From NCBI RefSeq assembly GCF_901709675.1, contig NC_051092.1, positions 4,220,491-4,284,490 of the forward strand: DNA of 64,000 nucleotides, in the 5' to 3' direction. Below the pieces are notes generated by a model that saw only the letters and a program-made list of their open reading frames with translations, had not been told where the DNA came from and ran no database searches. Both the position numbers and the translations under genes were made by a program. Source of the stretch: Syngnathus acus (Eukaryota; Chordata; Actinopteri; Syngnathiformes; Syngnathidae). This document shows, piece after piece, positions 23,338 through 55,465 of this stretch. Each line of letters opens with the position of its first letter. Position 1 is the stretch's first letter.

Positions 23338-24591
23338 TCATATTTGCTCAGTGGCCACGTCCACTCCCGCCATCTTGTCTGCCGTTTCCTCCTGTGCAGG
23401 GCCATAGAATTTCCCCCCCTCCTTCTGTGCCTCCTTTCGTTTTCCCTTCTCCCGCCTTCGTAGTCCACACATCAGCAGCAGCGTCCGCCTGCATCTCTTT
23501 CGAAACGATGGATCGCAGGCGGCGTAGAGCAGCGGGTTGAGGCAGGAATTAAGATAGGCTACGCACGTAACGTACGGGTGGGCCGCCAGCAGGATCTGAT
23601 CCAAGGTACAAGAGTACGGCAGAAACCCAAACTCCAGGAGCAGGGACAAAGTCTTGTTGACGTGCAGAGGCAGCCAACACAGGAAGAAGGCCAACACTAG
23701 AGTTACGATGACCCGGAGGAGTCTGCGCTGGCGGCGGCGGTCGGGTCGAGGCCCGCGGCCAAAGTGTCTGCCGAGGAGACGGGCCAAGGAACAGTAGCAC
23801 ACCAGCAGGACCACGAGGGGCAAAAGGAAGCCGAGCAGTGTGGATTTGAGGCTCAGAACCGCCGCCCACCACATCTGGGCGCGCTCCCTCTCGTCCTCAT
23901 CTGGCTCGTCTCCCATCAACATGGAGTAGTCCATCCTGCAGGCTGTAGAACACGACTCATCGGGCCAGTCGGACTCCTGCACTGAGCGCAGAAGCAAGCC
24001 GGGAAGCGCCAGCACCCCTGCCAGGAGCCACAAGCCCGCCAACGGCCACGAGGCCCGGGTGGGAGGGTGTTGGCGAGGGCACCTGGTCAAGACCCAGTAG
24101 CGCTCCACACTGAGCACGCTCAGGCTGAAGACGCTGGCGTACATGTTGAGGGCGGTGAGGAAGCTGCTGAGCTGGCACAGCGTCTGGCCGAAAGGCCAGT
24201 GGTAGCCCAGGGCCGTGTACGCCGCCCACAGGGGAAGGGTCACCAGGAAGCAGAGGTCTGCTAATGCTAAGCTAGCTATTAGAGAGTCCGTCAGGGAGCG
24301 GGACGGGCGCGGGGCCCCGAGAGACGAGGAGCTAGAGCTGGAGGAGGCGTTTCTTCTGGACTCTCGGCAACACGGAATGGCAAATCCCACGGGACTTCTC
24401 CTCCTCCCATCGGCTCGGTCCAGATAGGCCCACAGCACCAGAGCGTTGCCCGGGCAACCCAGCACAAAGGCCAGCAGGTAGATGGAGGGGATGATAGAGA
24501 AGGAGGGAGACCAGTCTGTGTAGTCGCATTGGAAGAAAGGAGGAGGCGAAGGGGAGGTCAGGGAGTCTGCGTCCGACATGTTGGACTCCAT
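23338..24591 (-). CDS. apelin-receptor-like class A GPCR, intronless
   Basis: A single-exon, 417-residue seven-transmembrane receptor. The extracellular CDYTDW (22-27), MDYSM in loop 2 (220-224) and NSCLNPLLYA in TM7 all resemble the apelin receptor (CEYTDW, MDYSM, NSCLNPFLYA), so this is a member or close paralogue of that peptide-receptor group. Approximate segments: TM1 32-57, TM2 100-125, TM3 137-168 with ERY at 163-165, TM4 182-202, TM5 242-268, TM6 288-315 with CWLP at 305-308, TM7 333-358. C139-C218 is the likely conserved disulfide; C22 and C328 could form a second. Loop 1 (58-99) is about 35 residues longer than usual and has eight serines in a row. The tail is basic. M5 is an alternative start. 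GPR25 is a less likely alternative. Confidence 0.85.
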   Translation of the reverse strand: MESNMSDADSLTSPSPPPFFQCDYTDWSPSFSIIPSIYLLAFVLGCPGNALVLWAYLDRADGRRRSPVGFAIPCCRESRRNASSSSSSSSLGAPRPSRSLTDSLIASLALADLCFLVTLPLWAAYTALGYHWPFGQTLCQLSSFLTALNMYASVFSLSVLSVERYWVLTRCPRQHPPTRASWPLAGLWLLAGVLALPGLLLRSVQESDWPDESCSTACRMDYSMLMGDEPDEDERERAQMWWAAVLSLKSTLLGFLLPLVVLLVCYCSLARLLGRHFGRGPRPDRRRQRRLLRVIVTLVLAFFLCWLPLHVNKTLSLLLEFGFLPYSCTLDQILLAAHPYVTCVAYLNSCLNPLLYAACDPSFRKRCRRTLLLMCGLRRREKGKRKEAQKEGGKFYGPAQEETADKMAGVDVATEQI

Positions 24592-25755
24592 TTAATCGTT
24601 CTTGCCGACTCGCATTAGTTGGCTCTTCTCAGATCCGCTCTGCTTTTCTATGCAAGAAAAAAAAAAACATGAACTCACCGTCGTCATATCATTTAATCAC
24701 AGCACGAACTAATTCATAATAACAATTTGGCTAAGGCCCGAGTCCCGTTAGTTTTGGTTAACCTAAAGCTCACTTACCTGCAGACACGTCATCAGCTTGA
24801 ATTGAAATCCAGTGCAACGCAGCCAAAAATCAGTTTCTCACTTGTTCTTTAGAAGCTTTCTTTCCGAAATCTGCAGCTTGGTGACGATGGTTCCTATCTT
24901 ATAAACAAGCTAACCCCCCGGACACTCCCCAATAAACACACATCCGTCCTCTTACTTGTACGCATAGCAGACCACACTAGTGGAGCTACGTGACCTGCAA
25001 ACAGCCCCCCCCCCCCCCCCACAACAAACACACACACACATTTCCCAGGACACACAAAATGCGTCATTGTCTTGCACAGACACACATAAATGCAAGAGGC
25101 TAATTCAACGTATCCAAATGCTGGGCGACTAGCATGGGGTTACCGTGCAAACAGCCCAGATGCCGCAACAGTAAACAGCAAGTGCAGAGGTCACATTAGC
25201 ATCGAATTGTTGTTACGGGAACAGATGTTACCACGTACATTCCTGGCTTTTCTTGAGCGAGTCAACCCACACACACAGACACACACACTAACATTGTAAA
25301 AGGAAATTTAGTGGTTAGCGCAAATAAAGCGTTTCTGAGGCGCAAACAAGGCTGAGCACGTGAGTGAGAAGCAGCAAAGAACTAAATAAATAAAATAAAT
25401 AAAAATATATCAATGATTCTTTATAATTTATTTTGCTTTGATTGGCCGAATAGAAAATGTAGTTCTCTATGCCCCCCCCCAAAAAAAAGACAGACTCAGC
25501 TTCTCAATGACTTTAATTCATCGTCTTTGCCAGTCGCTTGTACATTTGATTGAATGTTATTTTAAAAAAGAAAGCAGTCTCAAAATTCTGCACAAGCAGA
25601 TAAAAAAAAATATCATCTCTGCTCAAATGTGATTTAGAGAGAGTTAAACCATCAGAAGTAAAACGTTGGTATTATTTTCGACGATTAAAAAAAAAAAAGT
25701 CAGACACACTCACACTAACCCAGGAAGTGTGTCAAATCGCCAAACAATCGACCCG
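24592..25755. other. GPCR upstream region and pus7 3' flank
   Basis: No coding sequence supported. A poly-C run of about 15 bases occurs near 25006-25020 and short CA-rich stretches near 25028 and 25270. The pus7 3' untranslated region lies below 25756, and a minus-strand AATAAA occurs near 25426-25431. Confidence 0.45.
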
Positions 25756-28700
25756 TCAGTTGAACCAGGTGGTGTTGAGCTGCGTCTGTTTCTTAATGCT
25801 GGTGTCCAACTTGAGGACTTCCCGTATGGCCATGGTGGCGTACGTGGAGGGCGGTAGCGAAAACTCCAGCCGGAGACCGCGGTACTTCCCTTCTGTTAAG
25901 AGAAAAGAAAATTGAAAAAGAGCTTTGAGTTTGCTGTCGGCAGCAACTTCTCTTCGGAGTCCTGACCTTTGTTGAAAACCGGCGCTGGTTTGTTCTCAAT
26001 TTTCTCAAAGTCACTGTGGACCAGAGAGATTTTGGGGTCGTCGTACTCGATCACCTCCCTACAAAGGAAACACAAAAAGCGACACCCAGTTTTAAGCGAA
26101 TAATCCGCCTCAATTCAATTTGAACCCACTGCAGTGATTCGTTGGCGCACTCACCAACTGACATCGCTGGGCCTGATGATGACACGTCTGTAAGCTCCGG
26201 CCAGCGAGTAGTCCTTAATTTTGTGTCGCATGTTGTCGATGTCCAGCCCGTCTGCGCTCAGCATCTCTCTGTAACCTTTCCCGACTGGCGCAGAATATTT
26301 TCCTCATATTTATTTCTTTTCAAACTGCCAGCCTGGTTTGAAATGTGGCTTTTCTTACCGTGGTGCGACGGGTAGATGACGTCAAAGCCAGGGAGCGGCA
26401 TGACGATGTCGTGTACGGAGTGGCTCTTTGCTTCTTCTTCTGACAGGACGTGTGCTGTGGCTTTAGGGAATCGATCGGCATTGATTCTCAATCGATGATA
26501 ACACAGTGAGCTAGAGATACCGAGAGATACTGACTTCCTCGGAGAACCAGGTCGCCTTCCACGGCGGTGAGCCCGAAGGCGTCTATCCGGCGGCTCACCA
26601 TGGTGTTCCACACCACACTTTGGTAGCTGTGGATGTACATCAGCCGGTTGTTTCGGGGGATCTGCACAAAACCACGCAGAACATCAAGACGGGCTTTTGA
26701 TTCAAATTGAATAGAACTCACCAGTCCGAAGGCGGTGACGATGTTGTTTTTGCCGTGCTGGGCCAGGCCTCGGAGGAGCTGGCCTTCCACGCAGCGCTTG
26801 TTGGGCAGCTTCTTCAGGGCCGCCTCGGGGTCCTGAGTCTTGGCCCACTCCTCCCTGCAGCGCACCAAAAATTCTTTCTCAGCTGCGGGGAGACAAGACG
26901 GAAACGTCAGCGTGACCACAAAATTCCACTCCAGGCGGATTTAGGAACTTCAGTACCTCCGGGACGAGGCTTGAGAATTAAATCCACCACTTGCTTCCAG
27001 TCGTTCTTCAGGATGGCCCTGACACAGAAACGTCGTGTGAGCGGAGGCGGAGTCTCGGCGCGGGACGGCGTCGGTTACCTGCCGACTTGCTGCGTGGGAA
27101 CCGCCGTGGTGCCGAAGCGCTGCATGCCGTAGTAGTTGATGAAGCCCGTCTGCTTGAGGGACGTCACGGCCTGATGGACCTGGGCGTCGCTTCCTGAGAT
27201 GTTCCTTACGCCAACACATTAAGCGACTATGAGAAGCAGGACAACTGAAAAATGACGAGTCACCTAGCTCATTCCGATATTGAAAAATAAAGCCCGACAT
27301 TTGGCGCACCTGATGATCACAGTGAAGTGGTTCCCCTGCAGCTCGCCCAGCTTGAGAGGGTGATTCTTGTAGGAGAAATTTCCCAGCTTGAGGTTCATCA
27401 GGCACTTGTTGAGGTGGGCCAACCTTTCTGCTGTGATCCTGAAAACGGAGAGCGTTGGCGGCGTGAGCTTCGCCGCTTGCGCCCGAGCGACTCGTCCACA
27501 CTCACTTGAGCACGGCGATCTCCTGCACGGTGATGGCCCTCTTGTCCTTGGTGCCCATGTAGGAGAACATGTTGGGTCTGAGCCTGGCAAAACAACATCG
27601 AGACGTAAATCAGAAGAAAAATCCACCCCTTATAAATATATAATGTTGAGACTAGCATACCTGAGGAACTTTGAGAGCACATTGATGGCATCCATCGTGT
27701 CCTTGTTCTCCTTGTACAAGACAAAGTGGCAGAAGCTGCCGCGGTTTTTGGGCCAGAAGTGTTTCCTTGGTGCTTTAAAAAAAACAAAAAAAACACAAAA
27801 GCGTGAGCTCATATCTAAGACATTCGCCTTGACAGAAACAAAAGTCTACTCCTGCCTTAATAAAACGGCAAAAGTAGCTTTAACACCCGACACCTCCTGT
27901 GCTTTCTTGTGTGCAGAAGAACTTCTTACCTGCAGATGTCTTCACCTCTATCCCAAGAGGAGCAAAATATAGACAATAGAAGAGCGTTACTCAGCGCAAG
28001 ATGTTCGGGAGCTGAGCCGCATGCAAAAGCAAACCCGCGAGTGGACTGAAAATAGGATCAGGTGAGCATTCGTGGCGAGCAATCTCGGATGGGAACCTCA
28101 GTGATGCCTTGACATCCCGGAAAGACTCATGCACGTGTTTTTAGACTGGATTTACACTGCAAGGCTCAGGCGACGATTCAGATTGTTTTGCTCTCCAATG
28201 GCACAAAGAAAAACATTCGTTTTTAGTTATTTGATTAATCATGACAGCCATTTCTTGGATTGAACATGGAAATAATAATAATTTTAAAAAATCAATTATA
28301 GACATTAAATTAGGACATCTGACCCGCAGTGTAATCCAGCCTTATCATCATGCACATGCCGTTTGATTTCTTAAGGATGTCATAAAAATATGCATTGAAA
28401 CCTCAAAAGTAAAAAATAAATCTGGATTTTTTTATGAAAAAGACGCACGAGAAAATGATTTGCTGACTTCACTGAGCAACTTATACGACTTCATTATGGG
28501 GTTTAAAATGTTGAGCAGATTTTCATTATTTTGAAATATGAACTTGGTGTTGGACATTTGCTGTCTCCGCTCACCAGCCAGAGCCTTCTTTCCAGCTGCA
28601 TGGTAGGCCACGATGAACTTGCGACCGTCTTTCTCTTCCGTCTTTGTCTCCAGGCCGGGGAATTGAGTTTTGATGGCTTTGTGTACCACGGTCCGCTTTT

Positions 28701-29499
28701 CCTTGGACTCATCTCCCTAGACGATACATAAAAATGGATTTAAAAGACTGACCCGAGATAAGCGATAGCCAGCAAGTGTAAAGTCACCTCGATGGAAACG
28801 AAGCTCTCTTTGTTCTTGAATAGTTGGAGTTCCCCGAGCTGCTTCTTCTGATCCTCTGTCAGCACCGAGCAATCGGCTGTTTCTTCTTCTTCTGCTGCCG
28901 CTGCTTCCTGGTAGAACCAACACACACAATACAAGATGAGTAGCTCTCGCTTTTGTCTCAACCGCTGGTTGTCATGGTAACCAAAGCCATACTCTGTATC
29001 TCCATCTACCAACAAGCATTTCAACCAGAGTGAATATTTTGCTGACCTGGGTCTCTTCAGGAACCGAGAGGTCGTCTAAGTGCACTATCTTTCCATCTTT
29101 GTTGATTTCATTCACCACAAAATCTGAGTACCTGAGTGAAAATGATCATACATCAATAGCTCGGCGAGAAAGGAAGTGGAAGAAAAGGGTGCGGTTGTAG
29201 AGAACAAACCTTTCCTTCAGGATTCCCGAGAAGCCCTCGTGGTCGCTGACGTACTTGCAGATGCCCACGTCCAGCTCTGTGAGGCCGTGCTTCATCATGT
29301 CGGCAAAGGTTTCGCCGCTACCGTCCTCCTCCCCTTCCACCTCCTCTTCGGCGCTCTTTGCTCCCCGAGGAGCTCCGTTCTCGTGTTCATCTTCAACTTT
29401 GGCTCTCTTGCTCACCGCCGCTTTGTCTTCCTCATCCTCCGAGCAGCCTCTCTTCTCCCCTGGGTGGACTGGAGCTGTTGCGGGCTTGGATTCATCCAT
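25756..29499 (-). CDS. pus7: pseudouridylate synthase 7 (pus7), 15 coding exons
   Basis: A TruD-family stand-alone pseudouridine synthase that modifies tRNA, mRNA and snRNA in the nucleus. Exons: 29499-29210, 29131-29047, 28907-28788, 28716-28575, 27772-27661, 27583-27506, 27438-27310, 27204-27079, 27018-26957, 26882-26722, 26661-26535, 26460-26359, 26275-26155, 26058-25967, 25892-25756. They give 627 aa (human 661). The N-terminal 60 residues are acidic with a basic SKRAKVE signal that could be nuclear. The catalytic aspartate is D263 in YMGTKDKRA, and [10 protein letters not shown] (341-350) is the second conserved TruD motif. The end is [10 protein letters not shown], like mammalian NTTWLR. 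An upstream in-frame ATG eight codons earlier exists, but the chosen start matches the family better. A leader exon probably ends at 30071. Confidence 0.95.
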
Positions 29500-30975
<1,476 letters not shown>

Positions 30976-31559
30976 TAAATTTAGCATCACATCAAGAAAA
31001 GTAGTGTCAACAGGAAGTACAGTGACCATAAGAGACTAAAAAGTATTTCAGGATAAAGCATGTAAAATAATATATTCTCAGTAAACCTGATTAATGTTTG
31101 TTCTGAAGTGAAAACATATGCCATAATTTATTTGATCTACAAAATATATTATGCACTGCACTATGCAAGTCATATGCCGCCACATCCTGTTTTTAAATGT
31201 TCCTTTTAATGTTTTCATTGTTGAAACAGCAAATACAATGGCGGACCTTTGCACAGTACTGTATTGTTTCATTGTTTGGGCAAGTTGTTTTGTTGAGTCA
31301 ACGCTCTGTTTGGGTTTTTAGCACCCCAAAATTCCAGATCCTACAATCGCCCCTAAATCAGACTGGAGTCGAGGAGTTGTTCCTGGAGTTCCCACTTTGA
31401 CCTGCAGAGGGAGCCAAGAAAGAAAAAAGAAAAAGCACCGTGTGGATGTAAGAGTGTTCGTGTCTGTGCTGGCTGCTCCGGCCCTGGGAGGAAGAGGAGG
31501 AAAAACATGATCTCCAGGAAAGGTGCGTTGATTACCCGCAAAGCCCATCAACTCCAAAC

Positions 31560-31734
31560 CCCAGCGCGTTTGTGCTTGCTTTTGCACCGAATCGAACCGG
31601 AAGTGGCGTCTTGGATTCATGTCTCGTTCTGACGCGTGTTCTCTCCTCTATCATCCCCTGTTCCCTTGCACCCTTTCCCCTCGAATCGGGACGTCGCTCA
31701 TGCCCTGCTCGGTGTCAACCCGCTAGTGCTGGCC
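31560..31734 (+). promoter_or_regulatory. srpk2 upstream promoter region
   Basis: GC-richer DNA just ahead of the first srpk2 coding exon, with an ETS site ACCGGAAGT at 31596-31604 and no TATA box. The transcription start is not fixed by the sequence. Confidence 0.4.
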
Positions 31735-51062
<19,328 letters not shown>

Positions 51063-52260
51063 CCATGCACGCAACCCCCCTCCCCCTCCCTCCCCCCCTT
51101 GATGGTACCACGGCTACTGATTTGAAAGACGCACCCTGGCGAGCCCCTCCACGAAGTCCTTTACGGAATGTAAAGACGAGTGTACGGATAAAGAAAAAAA
51201 ACCTTGTGGTTGTCTTCCGAAGAGAACTTGTGGAAATGGACCTTATTTTGGACAAATACTGCCCAGAGCTGCTCCTGCCATGACCTTTGAACCCTTCAGT
51301 CGTAACGGGGACCTTCACTGGACGCTCTCGGCGGGGCCCCACATAGTTTCCTCTAAGAGCTGAGTGGTCGCCAAACCTCTAGGGGGCGCCACTGCAAAAT
51401 AGAGTGAGGAATGACTAAAAAAGAATACAAACAACCATGCATGGTGATTGGATGCAAGTAATGGCGGTACGATTTTTGCTGATTATTCCCAAATTGGATG
51501 AAAAGGAAGGCGGGTGTGCTCTCTGGGAATCGTCAAGTGTTGCTGTGACCCCCTCCCCTCTTTACCCCAATGACAAAATGGACGTACGCAGCGGAGGTTG
51601 CACTTGTTGTCCTTCAGGAATCTGAACATTTTGTACATTTAAAAAAAAAAAAAAGCAAACGAGACATGGGAACACATACACGCAAATGCATACACACACA
51701 TTCCAAATGAAAAAAACAGGCTGTGACCCCCCCCCCCTTCCTGCAATGACACACACACATACACGTACACACACGCGTGCGTCTCTCCCTTAATCATTCA
51801 TCACAACTAGTCCAGTTGCCTATTTTTTGCAATAAAAAAATATATAAGTAAATTGTGAGATATTTTTCAAAAAAAATAATTCATTAAAAAAAAAAAACAT
51901 ATAAATCCGCTTTTCTCTGGTTGTCGTAACCGTGAAAAAAAATCGTATTCTGAGGTGATTGTGTTTGTCTATTAGAGATTCTTTGCTGTTAATTAATATA
52001 ACTATTATGAGTTTTTTAACACCTCTCCCTCATTAGCTGATCAGCGCTGCTCTGTCTGGGCTCTTTATGGTGATTTAACACACACAGACACACACCCACA
52101 CACACACAATTAAGTTTTTGCAATAAAGGTATGTAATTTTATTTTTATTGTCCCAAAAACCTCCTCATTTCATCCACTTCCTCAGCCATGCTGACTGTTC
52201 TTCCCGATGACGTCTGTTGTCTGTGTTTTTCATTGACGGATTTAATAAAACGCTAAACGA
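51063..52260 (+). other. srpk2: srpk2 3' untranslated region with several poly(A) signals
   Basis: Non-coding tail after the stop at 51060-51062. AATAAA occurs at 51831-51836, 52122-52127 and 52244-52249, so nested 3' ends are likely. C-rich and CA-rich patches lie at 51727-51780 and 52080-52110. Confidence 0.7.
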
Positions 52261-52328
52261 ATGGCTTTCGTCACCTCCATCGCGTGTCGTCTATTGAAAC
52301 CAAAACGGCGTGCAGACCGTTGATAGCC

Positions 52329-52334
52329 TTTATT
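52329..52334 (-). terminator. adck2 poly(A) signal
   Basis: AATAAA on the minus strand, about 140 nt after the adck2 stop. It lies only 80 bp from the last srpk2 poly(A) signal on the other strand. Confidence 0.7.
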
Positions 52335-52475
52335 ACGTCCACCCAAATGCAACTTATGTTCATGGATATGTTACAGTACATAGTGATGTAAACAGCTTGA
52401 CCCCCGCCCCACCAAAAACTCGAAAACGTTAAAAACTTCAATGAGGTATGTAAGCATGATTGAATAGGTTCGTGT

Positions 52476-54886
52476 TTATACAAGGGAGGCACAGTTTTTG
52501 AGCAGCAGCGGTTTGGCCAACTCCAAGATGTCCAAATTGGGGTCCAAGGAGCGACCGAGTCCCTCGAGCACCATGATGGCAAACACGATGGATGCAAAGT
52601 TACTCTCCAACTTCACCTGTGAGTACGCAAAACAAAATGGCTCATCATTAAAAAAAACATTGATTCCTTCGCTGTGATGATCCCGTTCTTTACCTTGTGT
52701 TTGATGAGCAGGCCGAAGACTCTGGAGAGCAGGTCGGCCACTTGGATCTGGAACACACGGCATGTTAAACCAAAAGTTGCTGAAAGTCACAAAAATGCCA
52801 ACATACCTTTCCCAGGGAGAGGGTTCTGCTGAGGGCTACGTCCACCAATTCCGCCATCTCCTTTTTGAAGCGCGGCACGTCTTTGCACTCGTTAGCGCGA
52901 GCGTGATGGAGGATCAGCTCTGCTACTCGCTCACCCTGGCGAGATAAAGAAAGCACAAGAAGGTGAGTGAGCTTGGCGGCTAAGCGGAGCGCCCGCTAGC
53001 TCACCTGGCGCCGCACAACGGCGGTGAAGACGGCCTTGAAGTTGTCCAGATCGCGGCTGCTGAGCTGGGCCACGATTCCGGCGTCCAGCAGCACCAGCTG
53101 GAAGGGACACGGCTCGGGTCGGACGCTCACCACCACCGTGTCCCACAGGTCGGTCAGGGTGGTCTTCCCGCCGTCTCCTCCGGGGACGTCTAAGGAGCCG
53201 GCGGCTGGTCCGCAACGCTGCACCAGGATGTTGCCCGGATGCAGGTCGGCATGGACAAAGTTATCCACAAAAACCTGAGAGAGAAAAATCCACAGTCGTT
53301 CAGCTACTTGTGTTAACCTCTCCCGAGTGATAACTCACCATTTTTAGCAGAGTGTCAACTCCCATCCTGGCAATCCTTTGCTTCACCTCCTGAGGAGTCT
53401 CGGCGCTCAGGTACTCCGAGATGGGCTCGCTCTCCTGGATGACGGCAAAAAACAACTCATGTAGGATTGATTGCCGCCAATCATTAGCTTGACCCTTTGT
53501 ACTCACTTCAAACGTTTCCACCAGAATCGCTCTGGTGACAAAAGGCCTCAACGGAGTGGGGAACTTCACATAATCCACGTTGCGGAAATTTTCACGAAAA
53601 CGTTCAATGTTCTTGGCCTCGAAGCGGAGGTCAATCTGGAAGATGGAGAACTCTGTCAAAAAATGTCGCTCCCTGCTTAGCTGTGTGATAGCCAGGGTTC
53701 ACAGTACCTGCTTGGTCATGAGCTTCTCAAACTCGTCGACTATCTCGCGCAGGCTGAGCCACTTGAGTCCGGGCAGGCAGTGCAGAAAGCAGCTAGCGGC
53801 CTTCATCAGCATCAGGTCCATCTCCACCTGCCGTCTCAGGCCGGGATGGAGCACCTACAGTGCAACGACAAAGCGTCATTTGGCTTCAAAAAGTTTTAGA
53901 AGTGCAACGGTCATTTTACAGTTTGTCTTCATATAATTTTGGTCACCTTCCAAAAGGTCACCTTTGGAACTACCAGATGGAAACATTCTGGATTTTAAAT
54001 GGGCCTTTGCCTTTTGCTACTTGTGACTCACCTTGATGGCCACGGGTATCAAGTGATCCTTCTGTGAGGCGTTGTGCTCATGCAGCACCTCTTCATCTTC
54101 CTCGCTTCCGCCCTTCCAGAGTTTCCACAGAGAGCTCGGCACGCCACTCAAACCGGGAATCTCCCACGCTTCCAGAAGATCCTCCCTGTCCAGCTCGTCC
54201 ACCAGCATCTGGAAGTCCGGGTCCTCCACCTGGTCCTTGTTGGCCCAGCCGCGGTAAACCTGCGCTACGCAGCCCGAGCCCACCGGCTTCTTGCTCTCAA
54301 ACACCAGCACGTTCTTCCAGTCCTCCCCGAAAGCCCTCTTGAGACATTGCTTGGTGTGGGCCCAGGAATGAGGATGCACCTTGACGTGGAGTCTGGAGAA
54401 GCGGTCGCAGAACTCCTGAGGGAAGATGTCCCGCCTGGTGCTGGCCCACTGTCCAAGTTTAATGAAGGCCGGGCCGGAGCTTTCGGTTACCCACAGCAGG
54501 GCGTCCAACCAGCACGAAGCCCAGCGAGCGGAGACCAGAACCAAAGGGGAGAGGAGCAAGATGGGAGAGAATTTCAGGAACAGCACAATCGCACGCAGGC
54601 CCAGGCGGAGGAGAAAGACCAGTTTGTCCACTTGAAACTTGGCAAGAGACTTCTTGGTGGTGATTTGGGCTGGCAGAGAGGCTTGTTGGCATTGGGCTGA
54701 GGATGCACTGACTGTGCCCCAACACAGCAATGCAACCTTGGGGATGTTGGTCAGAGCGTGCATCCTCTTAACTCGAAATGACCTGGACGTCTGGACGAAT
54801 CTGGTTCGACCAAAAAGGCTTGCTCTATGGAGGCTGGTCCTCAGGTTGAGAAGAACCGCTCTCGCCCCTAACAACGCCACTGCCAT
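52476..54886 (-). CDS. adck2: aarF-domain kinase-like protein 2 (adck2), 8 coding exons
   Basis: A UbiB/ADCK-family atypical kinase-like protein of mitochondria, linked in the literature to lipid and coenzyme Q metabolism. Exons: 54886-54032, 53854-53708, 53635-53507, 53434-53339, 53274-53005, 52935-52807, 52747-52694, 52616-52476. They give 606 aa (human 626), and all introns are phase 0. The N-terminus is rich in arginine and poor in acid, a plausible mitochondrial presequence, followed by a hydrophobic stretch at about 88-120. Signature motifs: KLGQ at 143-146 (KxGQ), VGSGCVAQVY in the loop, K285 in VAIK, HADLHPGN at 417-424 with catalytic D419, and DAG at 473-475 in place of DFG. The start at 54886 is the first ATG of the frame; an open reading frame extends slightly upstream without an ATG. 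Confidence 0.95.
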
Positions 54887-55465
54887 TGCACCGGGCGCTT
54901 GTGTCACTAATGTACGACTTTTAATATGTAACTAACATAATATGTAACAAATTAGAAAAAAAATATTAACCATACCGCCGCTGTCATTTTACAGTTAGCG
55001 CGAGGCTACCTACGTTTAGCTATCGTTGACGTGCAAAAGAGCATTGACCTACAAGAAAAACCAAACATAACTGCAGTTGTGGTGATTTATTTATCCGCGT
55101 GTATCCGCAGTTCAAATACTACCTAATGTTAATAATATTTACTAATATTTGATAACGCCATCGCCACGACACCCAAACTCTACTAATGAATCAAAACAAA
55201 CGCCGACGCTTGTACTTCCGGGTGTGACGTTGCGTAATCAATATCACGTGGTTTGCCCTTAAAGGGACAAGCCATTAAAATGGCTAAAAATAAAAAACGT
55301 ATTTATTTTATTTGTTGAATTCGTTTCTAGGGATAGTTGTTCCTTCTTCGAACGGAATTAATCATTCATTAATATTCATTTTGTGTATACGGTCAAATAT
55401 TTAAAAATAAATAGAGCTCGCTAGGTTAATTTGGTCAACACAAGTAGAATGACGACGCACGAGCC
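54887..55465. promoter_or_regulatory. shared divergent promoter, adck2 and the plus-strand unit
   Basis: A 579-bp interval between two oppositely directed ATGs. It holds an ETS site (ACTTCCGGG, 55214-55222), a CRE-like TGACGTTGCG just after it, and an E-box TCACGTGG at 55244-55251. No TATA box. This is consistent with a bidirectional housekeeping promoter. Confidence 0.55.

Noticed and set aside
24300-24440. A possible short intron explaining the GPCR loop 1 insertion
   Set aside because: The only GT...AG pair seen (about 60 nt) has poor signals and did not look in-frame, so the insertion is kept as coding, pending cDNA.
23549-24529. Several overlapping frames on both strands within the GPCR gene
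   Set aside because: Shadows of a GC-rich single-exon gene. The 417-residue frame alone has the seven-transmembrane motifs.
27388-27972. A 194-codon plus-strand frame over pus7
   Set aside because: It overlaps pus7 exons in antisense, and its 3' half is intron sequence. No family resemblance.
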